Below, piece by piece: positions 34,301 through 47,200 of a stretch of 64,000 nt of DNA. The notes under the pieces were generated by a model. It did not search any database, was not told where the DNA came from, and saw nothing but the letters and a program-made list of their open reading frames with translations. Numbering within the stretch: position 1 is the stretch's first letter; every line of letters starts with the position of its first letter. Location of the stretch: the NCBI GenBank assembly GCA_024036415.1, contig JAMWET010000748.1, positions 405,001 to 469,000 of the forward strand. The letters are read 5' to 3'. The translations under genes were made by a program, and so were the position numbers. This DNA is from Prochilodus magdalenae. Lineage: Eukaryota > Chordata > Actinopteri > Characiformes > Prochilodontidae.

Positions 34301-37300
34301 TTTTTCTTTTTTTCCCCCCCATCGAGCAGCTGGTCGCACTGGTGCGACCTCAGATTTTTTTTTGTCGCACAATTGAGAAATTAGGTCCATAGGACCTAAT
34401 TGGTCGCACTCTAGAGCCCTGGCTAACCCAACAAGCCAGACATCTTGGCAGGTTCCTAATGGTGCCCTGCTATAATCAATCCTATGCAGCTTGAATATTC
34501 TAACGCATGTCCTGCAGTAGGGCTGAAGGTGGAGGTGGAATGACACCAGGCCCTCTGGATGTGTGACGTTTGACAACCCTGTTCATCTAGGCTCTGACCA
34601 CGGGGCCTCCACACAGACTCGTTGGACATCTCTAACAAGACAAAAGCGGGACTGGTCACTGAAGATGACCTGCTGCCATTCTGAGTCACTCCATGAAAGT
34701 CTGGTGACACCATTGCAGCTTTTAGTGACGTTGATGTGGTGCTGAGGGCAGTCGTCATAACCGTTTGTGTGCATGCAGTCCTGCTGGCACTAACAGAATG
34801 ACTCATGGAGGGCATCACTGCTCGCTGTAGCTGTTAGATCAGTCAGGTACAGACATAAGGCCTGTCCTAGCTTATGTGCGGCTGAGCATTGATCAATTGC
34901 GTGCCTCACAATGTCAAACCTGACCACCAAGTTTCATTCATGTTGTAGCTTTAAGTATTTGTGCAGCTGTTCTTTTGATGACGAGCGTAGTTACACTGGC
35001 AGTGCATGGCTTTCCATAGCTAAGTAGGACCTACTGTTCGTTCTGTAATTACTTGTGTGCATTCGTGACGCTGATCTGGTATGTATGGTGTTGGTCTTGG
35101 TGTGATTGGACTTTTTCGCTCCTCACCTGCAGAAAAAACCTCCAAGTAAGCGTGGTCCTCCAGCCCTGCAGAGAAGAGGTAACACATCAGACTGGCAGGT
35201 TATGGACAGAGAAGAGCCATTTATCAGAAGAGATGAAGATCAGGAGAAAGAAGCAAAGACGGTCATTAGGTATGGCCTATTATTGTAGCAGCCACCACCA
35301 CACATGAAGCTCAGTGGAAATACCTGGAGCGAGATGGGCTAGTGTCAGACACACCTTAGGATTTATGGGTATTAGCACTTATACCTAGCTTCTGAAGTCC
35401 TAGAAGGCATGAAGGATGTCGATGGTGCTGAGTTAAGACTGTTAGTTCCGGTTTTATGCCATTAGTATTGTGCCCATGTAAAAAGAGCGCAACTCAAGTT
35501 TGTTTCTCACAACTTGATGCAATATTTACTCCTCATATACAGAGCATATTTCTCCTTTGGAATAATTCTGCATTCACCTCTCCTCCTTCACCAAGGCATA
35601 AAAGCGCATTAAAATCCATTAAGCAAATGAGTAATGTGCTAGCCCTGTAAAATGGCACTACTCAGTAAAGTTCTAAATTGATTTTCAGGGTCGTGGATTG
35701 GATTAAGCAGTCCGTCTGTTGAGAACGAGCCAAGTAGAAGCCTTGCTATTAATACCCCTCATCTTCGGTGTCTCCTAGTCCTGTAGTCTGAACATGCTTG
35801 CTTTTCTGAAGAGACCTGCACAGTTTGTTTTGGTTTTAATTATAATTACTCTGTCTCTGGTTCATTAATTCGTCTTTGTTCTCTTAGCTGGCGAGGGGCC
35901 ATGATTGAAGCGGAACAAGGCACCGAGCCACAGCCCTCAGCGCGCGTGAAAGAGGGAGCAGGGCCTGGTGAAGTTGAAGGTGCTGCTCCTTTACAGCCAG
36001 GTGGGAGCTCACAATCCAAGCATGCACTTGTGTAGTCCAGGTTAAAGCTGTCCTGTGAGTTCCTGCCCAAGTCTATCCTGACCCACAGCAGCACGTTTTG
36101 ATTCCAAAGCAGACTAGCAGCAACTCCGTCCCGTTCTGATTGCTACATCATGGTCAGACCAGGCTACCAACAGTGTTTCTAAGTCAAAGGTATAAGTAAG
36201 GAGTCTGCTCCCTCTTTGATGTAGTAACAGCCTCTACTCTTATGGTGAAGTTTTATACCAGATGTAGGAACATTGCTGTTAGGATTCGATTGCATCTAGA
36301 CACGAGAGCATTAGTGTGGACAGGTGTTTGTTAGATCACAGAGGTATTGGATGGTGTTCCATCACTCCAGAGATCTATATAATGTTGCTCGTTGCTCGTC
36401 AAATGTTGCTGTTCCCTCCTAAATTGGGACCACCTGTACTGTACCCCCAAAGAAGGAGCAGATATTTATGTGTGGGAAGTTCAACACTTCATCACATGTC
36501 ACTCTAAAATGTAAGACTAGTAAAACCTCACTTATTGCCCCCCTTTTTTTTCTTTTTTCTTTTTACAGAATAGAGAAAGTCCACCAGCTTTGAATCAGCT
36601 TCAAATCAGCACAGGCATGCTTTAGTGACATAGCAAATGCTTTGAAAATCACAACAAGCTAAAAGAAATGATTTCTGCCAGAAGTATAGTTCTCACCAAG
36701 CTGCAGTGCTGAGGAGTGTTCTTCTGTTTTAACCTTTGTGATAACAGGATAGTGCATAGCGTCTCAGTCCAAAGAAAAACATGTATCTCAACTTTGGTTG
36801 CATAATTTCATCACTGCATTCATTTCATTGAGCTGCTGTTTACACTGTGTCTGAATTTCTCAATGAACCAACAGAAACGGCCTAAAATTGCTTTGACAAA
36901 AGTGAGGTTATTGCCCTCTCCTGTAAAGTTACAAGATACAAGTTACAAGTAAAAGATAGTTGTTGTTGTTTTTTAGACAGAAACGAAATGCCAGTGAATG
37001 AATATTTATCTTCAGGCTGAGCAAATATGAGTGAACACCTGTTCCATAGCAGAATGGGAACAGTCCGTACACCTCTGACCCTTGGCGTTGGACACTGTAG
37101 GCCCATGTTGCTGCAGAGCGTCCTGTTCTAATGGTATTCCTTTACTGTGAGATTGCGCTGTTCTTGTATCAACTGGGTATGCACCTTCGACGGGACAAGT
37201 ATGTTTGAAGCTTTATGTGCATATAAATGACCTGCAAAGTTTGAAGTATGTACTAGATGTAGAAACTCTCTCCCACAGAACCACTGATTCCAGATCCATG

Positions 37301-37873
37301 AAGCAATGCGTTGGACCAGCCCTTTATTTCTGTTACGTTGTGATGTCATTTGATTACACTATCCTTATTGCCCACCCTCCAGCAAATTTGGCATGCCCTT
37401 ATCCAACAGCAGGTGCTGAGGCTGGGAAGTACTCTGAGCTGACCAATCAGAGTTGGCTCAACGGGAAAGGGGGCGTAAAACACCGAATCTATGACAAAGC
37501 GTTTTTGAGAGAAAGTGAATAAGGATGTACAGAATGAGGAACAACTATTGTTGGTTGTGTATTGTTGTGTATTATTCAGATATCTAGTATGTTTTGGAGG
37601 TAATGTCTGAATCAGACTAAACCCCTTATGTCGTGTCGTTTCAGTCTAATATTTTAAGTTATATTCTGGGATGCATAGCAACAGACAGAAGCATTCAGCT
37701 ACACGCTGAGCTACACCAACCACCACCTCCCAGGCCTTCTCTGTTAAATAGATTGAATGGGGCAACATCCCAGAGGCATGTGGATCTCAATGTATATTGC
37801 TATCCTCAGTCAGGTAGCATCATAGCACCTATCATCATAGCACCTATCAAGTATATGTGTATATAAATGTATG

Positions 37874-37958
<85 letters not shown>

Positions 37959-40900
37959 TAATTTTTTTTTTTTTTTGTATTCTCTTTTAGTCTCTGTGAA
38001 GCCTGTGGATCGGGCCGAGGCTGTGAGGGAAGCGTTCCGGCATGCATGGAAAGGTTATAAAGCATTTGCTTGGGGTCATGATGAGCTGAAGCCCATTTCC
38101 AAGACGCATGGGGAATGGTTCGGTTTGGGGCTTACACTAATAGATGCGCTCGACACTATGTGGATTCTAGATTTGAAAGAAGGTAAGACCACTGCAACCT
38201 CTTTCTTTCAGCCGTGTAATGCGCAGCATGTATTTCTACACTTCCATCTAGCTATCCCTCTTTATCCCTCTTTCCTCTCTTAGAGTTTGAAGAGGCTAAG
38301 AGATGGGTGGAGACGGATCTATCGTTCTCCAAGAACGTGGATGTGAATCTCTTTGAGAGCACCATCAGAATCCTTGGAGGCCTACTGAGCACCTACCACC
38401 TGACAGGAGACACACTGTTCCTGGACAAGGCTGTCAGTAGCCCCTACACAGCTCAATCTTTCAGTCAGTTTTTCTTGAGTAGCGGCTTTCCTGGGAGGGA
38501 ATACAGCACTGGATCAACCTCCTGCATTTACAAACAGCACTTTGCGGTTCTTTAGGGTCTTTTAAACTGAACGCTTTAAATGCTGTGCAGAAGTATCTCT
38601 GCTTAATCCTTTTGTTGTCTCAGAAAGGCGCTGGCTCTAGATTAGTGCTCTTTTTATGTGAGGGTAAAATCAGTTTTCAGTTCTTTGGAGACATTTAACG
38701 GCTGAGCAGTTGAATGCTTTAATTGCTTTGTGAGAGTGCCTGTTAATTCTTAATCTGCTTCATCTATTCGTTCTCCTAGAAAGACATTGGCTCAAGATTA
38801 ATGCCTGCCTTTAATACGCCGTCCAAAATCCCTTTCTCTGACGTAAACATTGGGAAAGGCATTGCTCACCCCCCACGCTGGACAACTGACAGCACCGTGG
38901 CTGAAGTCACCAGCATTCAGCTGGAGTTCAGAGAGCTCAGCAGGCTCACTCAGGACCCACAGTACCAGGTACAACCAGCAGGGGTGCTGTTTGGTTCATG
39001 TCATGCATACAGTCATAACTAGTGTCTTAACAACTTCATGGTAGGATGTGAAACGAATCTTGTCGATATGAATGTGCCATCACCCAGTCACTGTTCTTTT
39101 ACAGTTGCTGTCTTTGTATGTATTTGTAAAGTATACTTAACAGAAGACCAGCTGATGACTTATAGGCATATCAAAGAACATGTAATATCTAGTACACGGA
39201 CTTCCAGTCTGACAGTCTATTTAATGAAAGATGATCCCCAGTCATGGTTCACAATAGTTTGGATTAATTTCCCATATATTTACATATAAACATATAAATA
39301 AACGAGTAGTCATTCAAATAACTGATAACTTTTACCTGTTTTTTGAAACCATATGCTTCTGCACATATGCATTTCGGTTTGGTGGGAAAGTGAAAATAAT
39401 AAAGTTTTGTTTATCTAGCTAAATGCCAATGTGTCACTATTATGAAAACAGTAGCAGCCCCACTAAATAGAGCAGGATAAACTGCCTGCACATCACACAA
39501 AACAGCACTTTGTCTTTTATATTTCTGTTCAGTATTCCTTCACATGCTTTTCTTTTCTTACCGCTCCAGACTGCTAGCAGGATTGCTCTCCACGTTTGGG
39601 GATACTGTTTAGGGATAAACAGGAACAGGAACAAACATCCGGAGCAAACAGTTAATTAGGACTGCACTGGGTGACGAGACAGACACAGCTGAGTTTAAGG
39701 GGTTTTAGGGTTTAAACATCAATATAGCATCTAAAACGTGGTGGCAAGAAGTGACCAAAAGCTGGAAACCTGATCACTGCTCCCAGGTCAAACAGGATCC
39801 CATGGATTAGTGTTTTATGCTGCTCGCTAGAACATTAAATTGTACATTAGTATAACAATAGATAACCATAAAATGGTTTCATAAAATGAAAGTGAAGCCT
39901 TGAGCTCTTCTAATTGGAGAAGATTATTAGATTATTCTAATAAATTATAATTATTTAATATTATAATAAAAAAAATATTTAAATAAGTTAACTAATAATA
40001 TTTATATAAAATATTCTACAAAAAAGTTTAATAAAAAAAAAAGAAAGTGTTTGATAGATGCAGCCCTAGTTAGAACAGACACAATTTTAAAAATACTGAG
40101 TACACTGAGTACAGTCGTTTTTGTTGAGCATTATGCTGTGCATCCTGTGCTACACTAAATCCAATTAAACTGGACTAATTGTACTGTCTGATTGAAAAAG
40201 GCCGGGTGCTGTGCCTACTGAACATGTTCAGTGGGTACATTAGACAGATGAACCTGCATGATCTGCATTGGCAAAACAAAAACTTGGAATAAAAGATTGC
40301 ATGCAAAACAGAAATATGAACACAATTTGTGAAAACCAGAAGCGTGCAGTTGTTTAGTGTTCTTTACAGACCATTACAGACGATATCTATAATAAAAGCC
40401 ATAAAAGCTTTTTGAGACATAATACCATTATCGTTTTCCCGCCTCCATACTGGACAAACATTCATTTCTCCTGCAGGTCCACCCGAGGGTCTCTGGAGTG
40501 CTCAGTCTGAGTGTACCCTGAACATAAACCAAATAATGTGACTTGTTGTGTGCTCGTTCTTTTTCCTTGTGTGTTGTGTGCGGTCAGAAAGCAGTGGATG
40601 AGGTAATGAGGCAGGTCCACAGGCTAGATGGGAAGCATGATGGCCTGGTTCCCATGTTCATCAACACGAACAGCGGGAAGTTCACCCACCGTGGGGTTTT
40701 CACCCTGGGAGCCCGTGCAGACAGCTACTACGAATATCTGCTCAAGCAGTGGCTGCAGGGCGGCAAGAAGGAGCCTGAGTAAGTGTCTTTTATGTCTTTT
40801 GGAAAGCAATTGGAGTTGCCACATTATAATTTCATGGAATCTTTTTTTTTTTTAAATGAGAGTTTGATGTGGTATGTGTATGACCTTGCCGTACACCCAC

Positions 40901-41181
40901 CTGTCCCAGCAGGTGAAATATTTACATTTACATTTATGGCATTTAGCTGACGCTCTTATCCAGAGCGACTTACAAGGTTAATTTATATTATTTATATTAA
41001 TAATATAAATAACATATAATATATATAATAATTAATAATATAATTTATATTACAGGTGGGCCATTGTAGTGTTAGGACTTGCCTAAGGACTCTTATTGGT
41101 GTAGCACAGCGTAGTCACCCAGACTGGGATTCGAACCCCAGTCTCTCTGGCGGGCAGTGGGGTTATCCGCTGAGCTACACC

Positions 41182-41256
<75 letters not shown>

Positions 41257-44200
41257 AACAATAAAGATAGCATAGCACTTCCTCATCATGGTTGTGAGAT
41301 CACACGTACATATGTCCTAACGTTTAGCCTTCAGAAGCTTAGCTTATTTATAGACAAGGAAGCAATAAGGAGGGTTGTTACTGCTGACAGTCTGTGTTAG
41401 TGGCAATGATAACATTTTATTGTTCTTGGGATGAAGCAAATTCCATACAAGGGTTAATCCAGTATTTACAAATAATTGATGTCCTCCTGGAATAATCAGA
41501 GCTGAAACTTGAGTGAGCTTGATTGTCTGTTTGAGGGTGGAGCCATTCATATTCATGATTCTGTGTTTGCTTGCTGTGGTACTATTTAGAATCAGTTTAG
41601 TGATGCCTGTTTATAAAAGGCCCGTTTTCCCCTTATGTTAATTACGCATGCCAAATACTGTGTGGCTATTATCAATTTATATTGAACATTAATTCAATTT
41701 TCAGAATGTCTTGCATGTATACCTCACACATTCCCGCATGCACTGGACTGGTCAACCACCTGCTCAGCAATGCATGACATTGAAATTTAGTTTGTGTCTA
41801 AATGTAGTGGTGGGTCTCTCGAGTTCTGTTAGGTCATGTGGGAATGCAGACTTTTAGTTTATAGCCTTTCAGCGGATCCATACATCCAACACGAGTGACT
41901 TAAATATAATTTTTTTTCCCATCCTCAGGCCAAACATAGGCAGCCAGGCAAACACAGTTCATTTACACGACAACAAAACAAAGCAGCAGCTTACAGGATG
42001 ACAGTGGTTGGCATATACAACTGATTTGTGACTGTATTTAATATATTAAACCATCAACCAAAAAATATATATATATATAATAAGTGGATATTTTTTAAAT
42101 AACTGTAATACAGGAAACATATAGGCTATGATCCATTTAGAGGTTTCAAAATTTTGTTAATAATGCTGATAATAATACAGTATTTTATACCTGAACGCAA
42201 ACAAACATTCGATTTCAAGGCTTTTACAGACCATACAAAAGTAATGCTTAAAAGTATTATGCTTGTTAATATGCTTTATTACATGGTTTAATCAGGATTT
42301 AAAATCTACTATGCATTCATATCACACTTTTGATAACCATTATACCAACCATTAAGACAGACAATGAGAATGTTTCACTGCCTGATATACACAGCTGAGT
42401 AACGCTGCAAGCATTGACTATAAGCTATAAGTCCTGCCCTTTCCCTCCTCTTTTGCCCAAATCTGTCAGCCCCAGCTCTTCAGCTCTGCGGTGCTGCTGT
42501 GAATGAAATGGAATTGGAAATGCCTGTTATGTCTTGTCTGTCTGCCTGCCTGTCTGTTCGCCTGTCTGCCTGTCTGTCTGTCTGTCTCGCGACCTCTTAA
42601 TATCCAGACATTTGCATGCACGTCACCTCCTTGCTTCACACCTGATCGTGATCGCCCTCCCGCCAGCGCTTACACCCCACTCACTCGCTGCTGGAAGCTG
42701 CTCAGAATCTGCGCTGCTCTTTTGAGGAGTCACCTTGAAAGATTTCCGTAGAGCGGCAGGGCAAAGGCTTCAGTGGACATGATATTGAAAATCGCTGTCT
42801 TATTTTGCAAGTGACTGAGCGAGTATTTGTCCTTTTCATGGGGTGATTTTAGGGTAGAATTGATCTAATGACTGATACAGAAGCAGCCAAGACAAGGTCG
42901 TGCTCACAGCCGTGATAGTAAGTGACTGTGACTGCTGTCCCTAGGCTGAAACTGTAGGTACCGCTGTGGGCAGAGATTTCTGAAACGGATATGGCAGTGC
43001 TATATTTATATAACAGTGCTATAACAGAGGTGTAGCAGATAAACAGCTGTAGTTCCAGAACTGTGGAGATGTAAGGGACCATCTTTCCCAAAGAGGCTCG
43101 TTTTGTTTTCAAGAAGTCTAGATGCAAGATATTTAATTTATATACAGCAGGAAAGCCAAAAGACAGTAAGTGGAAGAACAGGAGTTTCCAGATGTTAACA
43201 AGGTGTTAACACTGTGCAAGGTGCAAGACCTGGTAAACCACCAAAACAGTGAAAGATAAGAGAAGAGAAGATAACACTTTGTTTATCCCGAAGGAAATTA
43301 CAGAGAAAGTTACATGGGCTTCAAACCCACATCTGTATGAGAAAGTCTACCTTTGATACAATGTCCCATTTTATGTGCACGTTTATCCAGCTGTGCCACT
43401 TTACCATGCAGATGTGCAAACAGCAGTCAGCATATGCAGTAGAGCGAAGTGTACTAATATATAATGGTGTGCATTGCAGGTAGTGGGAATAGCAGCTCAA
43501 GATTCAGGTAAACAGATAAAGCAGCACTAAAGCTCAGTGCTATGGGTCTGAAAGGATGTGTAGCTATCAGGAAGGAAAATTTGTACTACAGATCACTAAC
43601 GGTTGATTCCTAAGACGTAAGGAATAGGGTTGTATGAACAGATGTGTCTGATTTTTTTATTTGTGAGAATGCAACCAACTTCTCAGACTAAACAACAGAT
43701 TTCTGGGTTTTTCAGAGAACCTGAAAGCAGGTCTTACAAAAAGAATGGCAGCTGTAATACAAAGACATCACATGGAGAATCTAAACACTGAAACAAATGT
43801 GTGTAATTCTGTGGGATTTTCAGTTATATACTGTATATCATACTTACAATACAGAAACTGCTTGTTGGCCATTCTGTTTAAAGGTTGTGTTGGTCATCCT
43901 CTAATCCCTTCATCAGCGATCAGTTTCTGACCACACCACCACTGGATAGGATATTGATGGTTGGCGTGCTATTCTGAAACCCAGCAGTGATGCGCAGGTG
44001 TTTAAAAGTCCCAGGAACACTGCTGTGCCTGATACTGTACCACTACCAGGGTGATCCACCAACCTTTCAGTTTTCAGTAGTCTTATTGTTTTTGCTGATG
44101 AATGGTGTAGAGGAGGCTGACAGACTGAAAGCAGTAAGCTGTAATCAATAAACATATAACTACATTTGCACCTATGTGGCGACTAGTGGCTAGTAAATGT

Positions 44201-47200
44201 AAGAACAAGGTTGCTGTACCTGTCTCGAATGCGGTGGTGCAGTAGCAGGTTTTTGCCTCTAGGAGGCAGATTTTACCCAATTTATTGGCACGTGCAAACT
44301 TTAATTAGCATTGTGTGTAGATACATGATGCTGTATGTGTGTGTATGTTTAGGTTACTAGAGGACTACCTTAAAGCTGTGGATGGGGTCAAGAAAAACCT
44401 CCTTAAACAGACATCGCCCAGTAAACTCATCTTCGTTGGGGAGCTGTCGCATGGTCGTCTCAACCCCAAGATGGTGAGAGATTAAAATAAATAGAGAATA
44501 AACAACACTCACGTGTCCAGGCTTTAAATCCAGAGTTAATCTATAGGCTGCTGGTGGCTGCAGGGCATCTGTTTGTTTAATCCCCTTTCTCAAATTCAAT
44601 ATGCTTAATGAAGCCAGTGAAATTGGCTCGCTCCTGAGGATGAAAATGGATATCATCAGATGGAGATTAATTTCTCTCTGACTGACCTCTGCATTAGATT
44701 TTTTTTTCTCTTTTTCATTCTCTCCCTCTTTCTGTCTTTCTTTCCTCATTCCATTCTGTCTTATTTTCTCTGGCCCAGGATCATCTGGTGTGTTTTCTGC
44801 CAGGGACGTTGGCTCTGGGAGCCCACAACGGCCTTCCAGCTGACCACATGGATCTGGCCACGCAGCTGATGGAGACATGCCATCAGATGTATGTGCAGAT
44901 GGAGACGGGGTTGAGCCCCGAGATCGCCCATTTCAACCTGCAAAACCAAAATGGTCGTGATGTAGATGTCAAGGTAACTAGGGTGTTTTACACGCTAGAC
45001 ATTCCTCATTAGTGCAAACCTGGTTTTATTGTGCTGCCACGTCTGTAGACCTGGAACATCATATAAACAATGATATTCATCCAAATTCTGATTTTCCACA
45101 GGAACTATAAGGTTAAATTATCCAGTAAATAATAGAACTTATGTACACCTGTTAGCACTGTACAAACGACTCGCCTGATTCATCACTCTCTCAAACCACG
45201 TTTGTCTGGGACTTTCCTCTGACATACTGTTATTTGTAAAATTGTATAGACTTCAAGATGGTCCTGCTGCTGTTTATATACAATGTGGCTTTGTCTGTTT
45301 TTGCAGATGAGTAAAAGGGACATTAGCCTAATCGCTCCAGTTCACACTAAAGAAGCAAACTTAGAACATCAAGCATGTGTTTGTCTGTTTGACTGCGTTT
45401 GGGCTCAGAGTACTGGTGTAAATTTGAAATGTACTATTGCTATGGCTTTTGAGGGGTTCTTTTATCGTCGCAGCATGGTCTTTAATTACTATCATGCACT
45501 TGTGTATGTGTGTTTGTAGCCTGCAGATAGGCACAACCTGTTGAGGCCTGAGACAGTGGAAAGTCTGTTCTACATGTATAGATTCACTCAGGACAGTAAA
45601 TACAGAGACTGGGGCTGGGAAATACTGCAGAGCTTCAACAAGTACACCAGGGTAAGCCTAAACTCACACCTACATCTCTTACTCCCCAGCGACAGCACTA
45701 TTCTCTAAGACTACTTCAGCTAGTGCACTGCTCACAGTGGCTACTTCAGCTAGTGCACTACTTACGGAGGCTTCTTCAGCTAGTGCCCTTCTCACAGTGG
45801 CTACTTCAGCTAGTGCATTACTTACCGAGACTGCTTCAGCTAGTGCACTGCTCACAGCGTCTACTTCAGCTAGTGCACTACTTACAGAGGCTTCTTTAGC
45901 TAGTGCCCTTCTCACAGCGGCTACTTCAGCTAGTGCACTACTTACTGAGACTGCTTCAGCTAGTACACTGCTCACAGTGGCTAGTTCAGCTAGTGGACTA
46001 CTCACTAAGACCGCTTCAACTAGTGCCCTTTTCACACTGACTACTTCAGCTAGTGCACTACTCACAGTGGCTAGTTCAGCTAGTGCACTACTTACGGAGG
46101 CTTCTTTAGCTAGTGCCCTTCTCACAGTGGCTATTTCAGCTAGTGCACTACTTACTGAGACTGCTTCAGCTAGTGCCCTTCTCACAGTGGCTAGTTCAGC
46201 TAGTGCACTACTTACTGAGACTGTTTCAGCTAGTGCACTGCTCACAGTGTCTACTTCAGATAGTGACTACTCACTTCAACAACTACACCTACTGCACTAC
46301 TTCCTGCGACTACTTCAGATAGTGACTACTCACTTCAACAACTACACCTACTGCACTACTTCCTGCGACTACTTCAGCTAGTGCACTACTCACAGTGACT
46401 ACCTCAGCTACTGCACTTTCCAATGAGAATATCTCCGCTAGTGCACTGCCCACAGTGAATCCTTTAGCTAATGCACTGCAACTACTTCAGCTAGTGCACT
46501 GCTCATAGTGTCTACTTCAGTGTCTACTCACAGTGACTGCTTCAACTAGTTCATTGCTCACAGTGACTGTTTTAGCTATTGCTCCATTCACTGAGACTAC
46601 TTCTCCTAGAGCTCTGTACACTGAGATTACCTTAGCTAGCGCACTGCTCATAGTGTCTACTTCAGTTAGTGCATTTCCACTGAGAAAACCTCAGCTAGTG
46701 CACTGCTCAGTGAGACAAGGGGGAATGCAGTGGCAGTTATTATCTAGGGGGGCATAGACTAAAAAGTATGGAGAACTGCTGAGCTAAGGCACTATTCACT
46801 GAAACATTTTTTGATAGTGCCCTGTTTATATGATTATGTCAGTGAGGGCACTACTCACTGGGGCTTTCACATAGGCCACGACTCAGATAGTGTGCTATTT
46901 ATGGCAATTACATCAGCTAGGGCACTACTCACTGAGATTATTTCAGATGGGCCACTCCACGTGGAGGCTATTTTAGCGAGGTCAGTACTCACTGAGGCTA
47001 TTTCAGCTAGGACACTGCATACTGAGACTATAGGGTCTAACAGTGATTGTCAACCCAGCAGCTAGAGGACCCTCTGCCTTGCAGATTTTAGTGTTTGCCC
47101 TGTTCCTAACTTATCTGCTCCAGCTACACCGCTAATTAAGTGTTTTCTGAGTTAAAGTGACAAACCTGGTTCTTGAAGAGATGGTATACATTTAGTCTAT

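Larger units (their letters stand above)
36001..37990. other. man1b1 intron 6 (about 2 kb)
   Basis: Holds a family 'M' MITE and a TA/poly-T run; no other coding sequence is seen. Confidence 0.6.
40779..44352. other. man1b1 intron 10 (3.6 kb)
   Basis: Contains the tRNA-derived SINE, TA repeats, a (TGTC/TGCC)n tract at 42532-42588 and repeat fragments near 43250-43330 and 43920-44070. I see no additional exon. Confidence 0.6.

Noticed and set aside
37867..38283. 138-codon ORF beginning in the TA/T tract
   Set aside because: Only the part from 37991 is man1b1 exon 7. The N-terminal Tyr/Ile and Phe runs are translated microsatellite and the tail is intron.
41083..41187. Possible tRNA gene on the minus strand
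   Set aside because: A and B box sequences are good, but the D-stem and acceptor stem do not pair. It is embedded in a repeat, so it is a SINE head.
45679..46381. Ala/Ser/Thr-rich ORFs of 188 and 214 codons on opposite strands
   Set aside because: The repeat unit is a multiple of three, so open frames are automatic. They lie in a man1b1 intron with no start context or conservation evidence.
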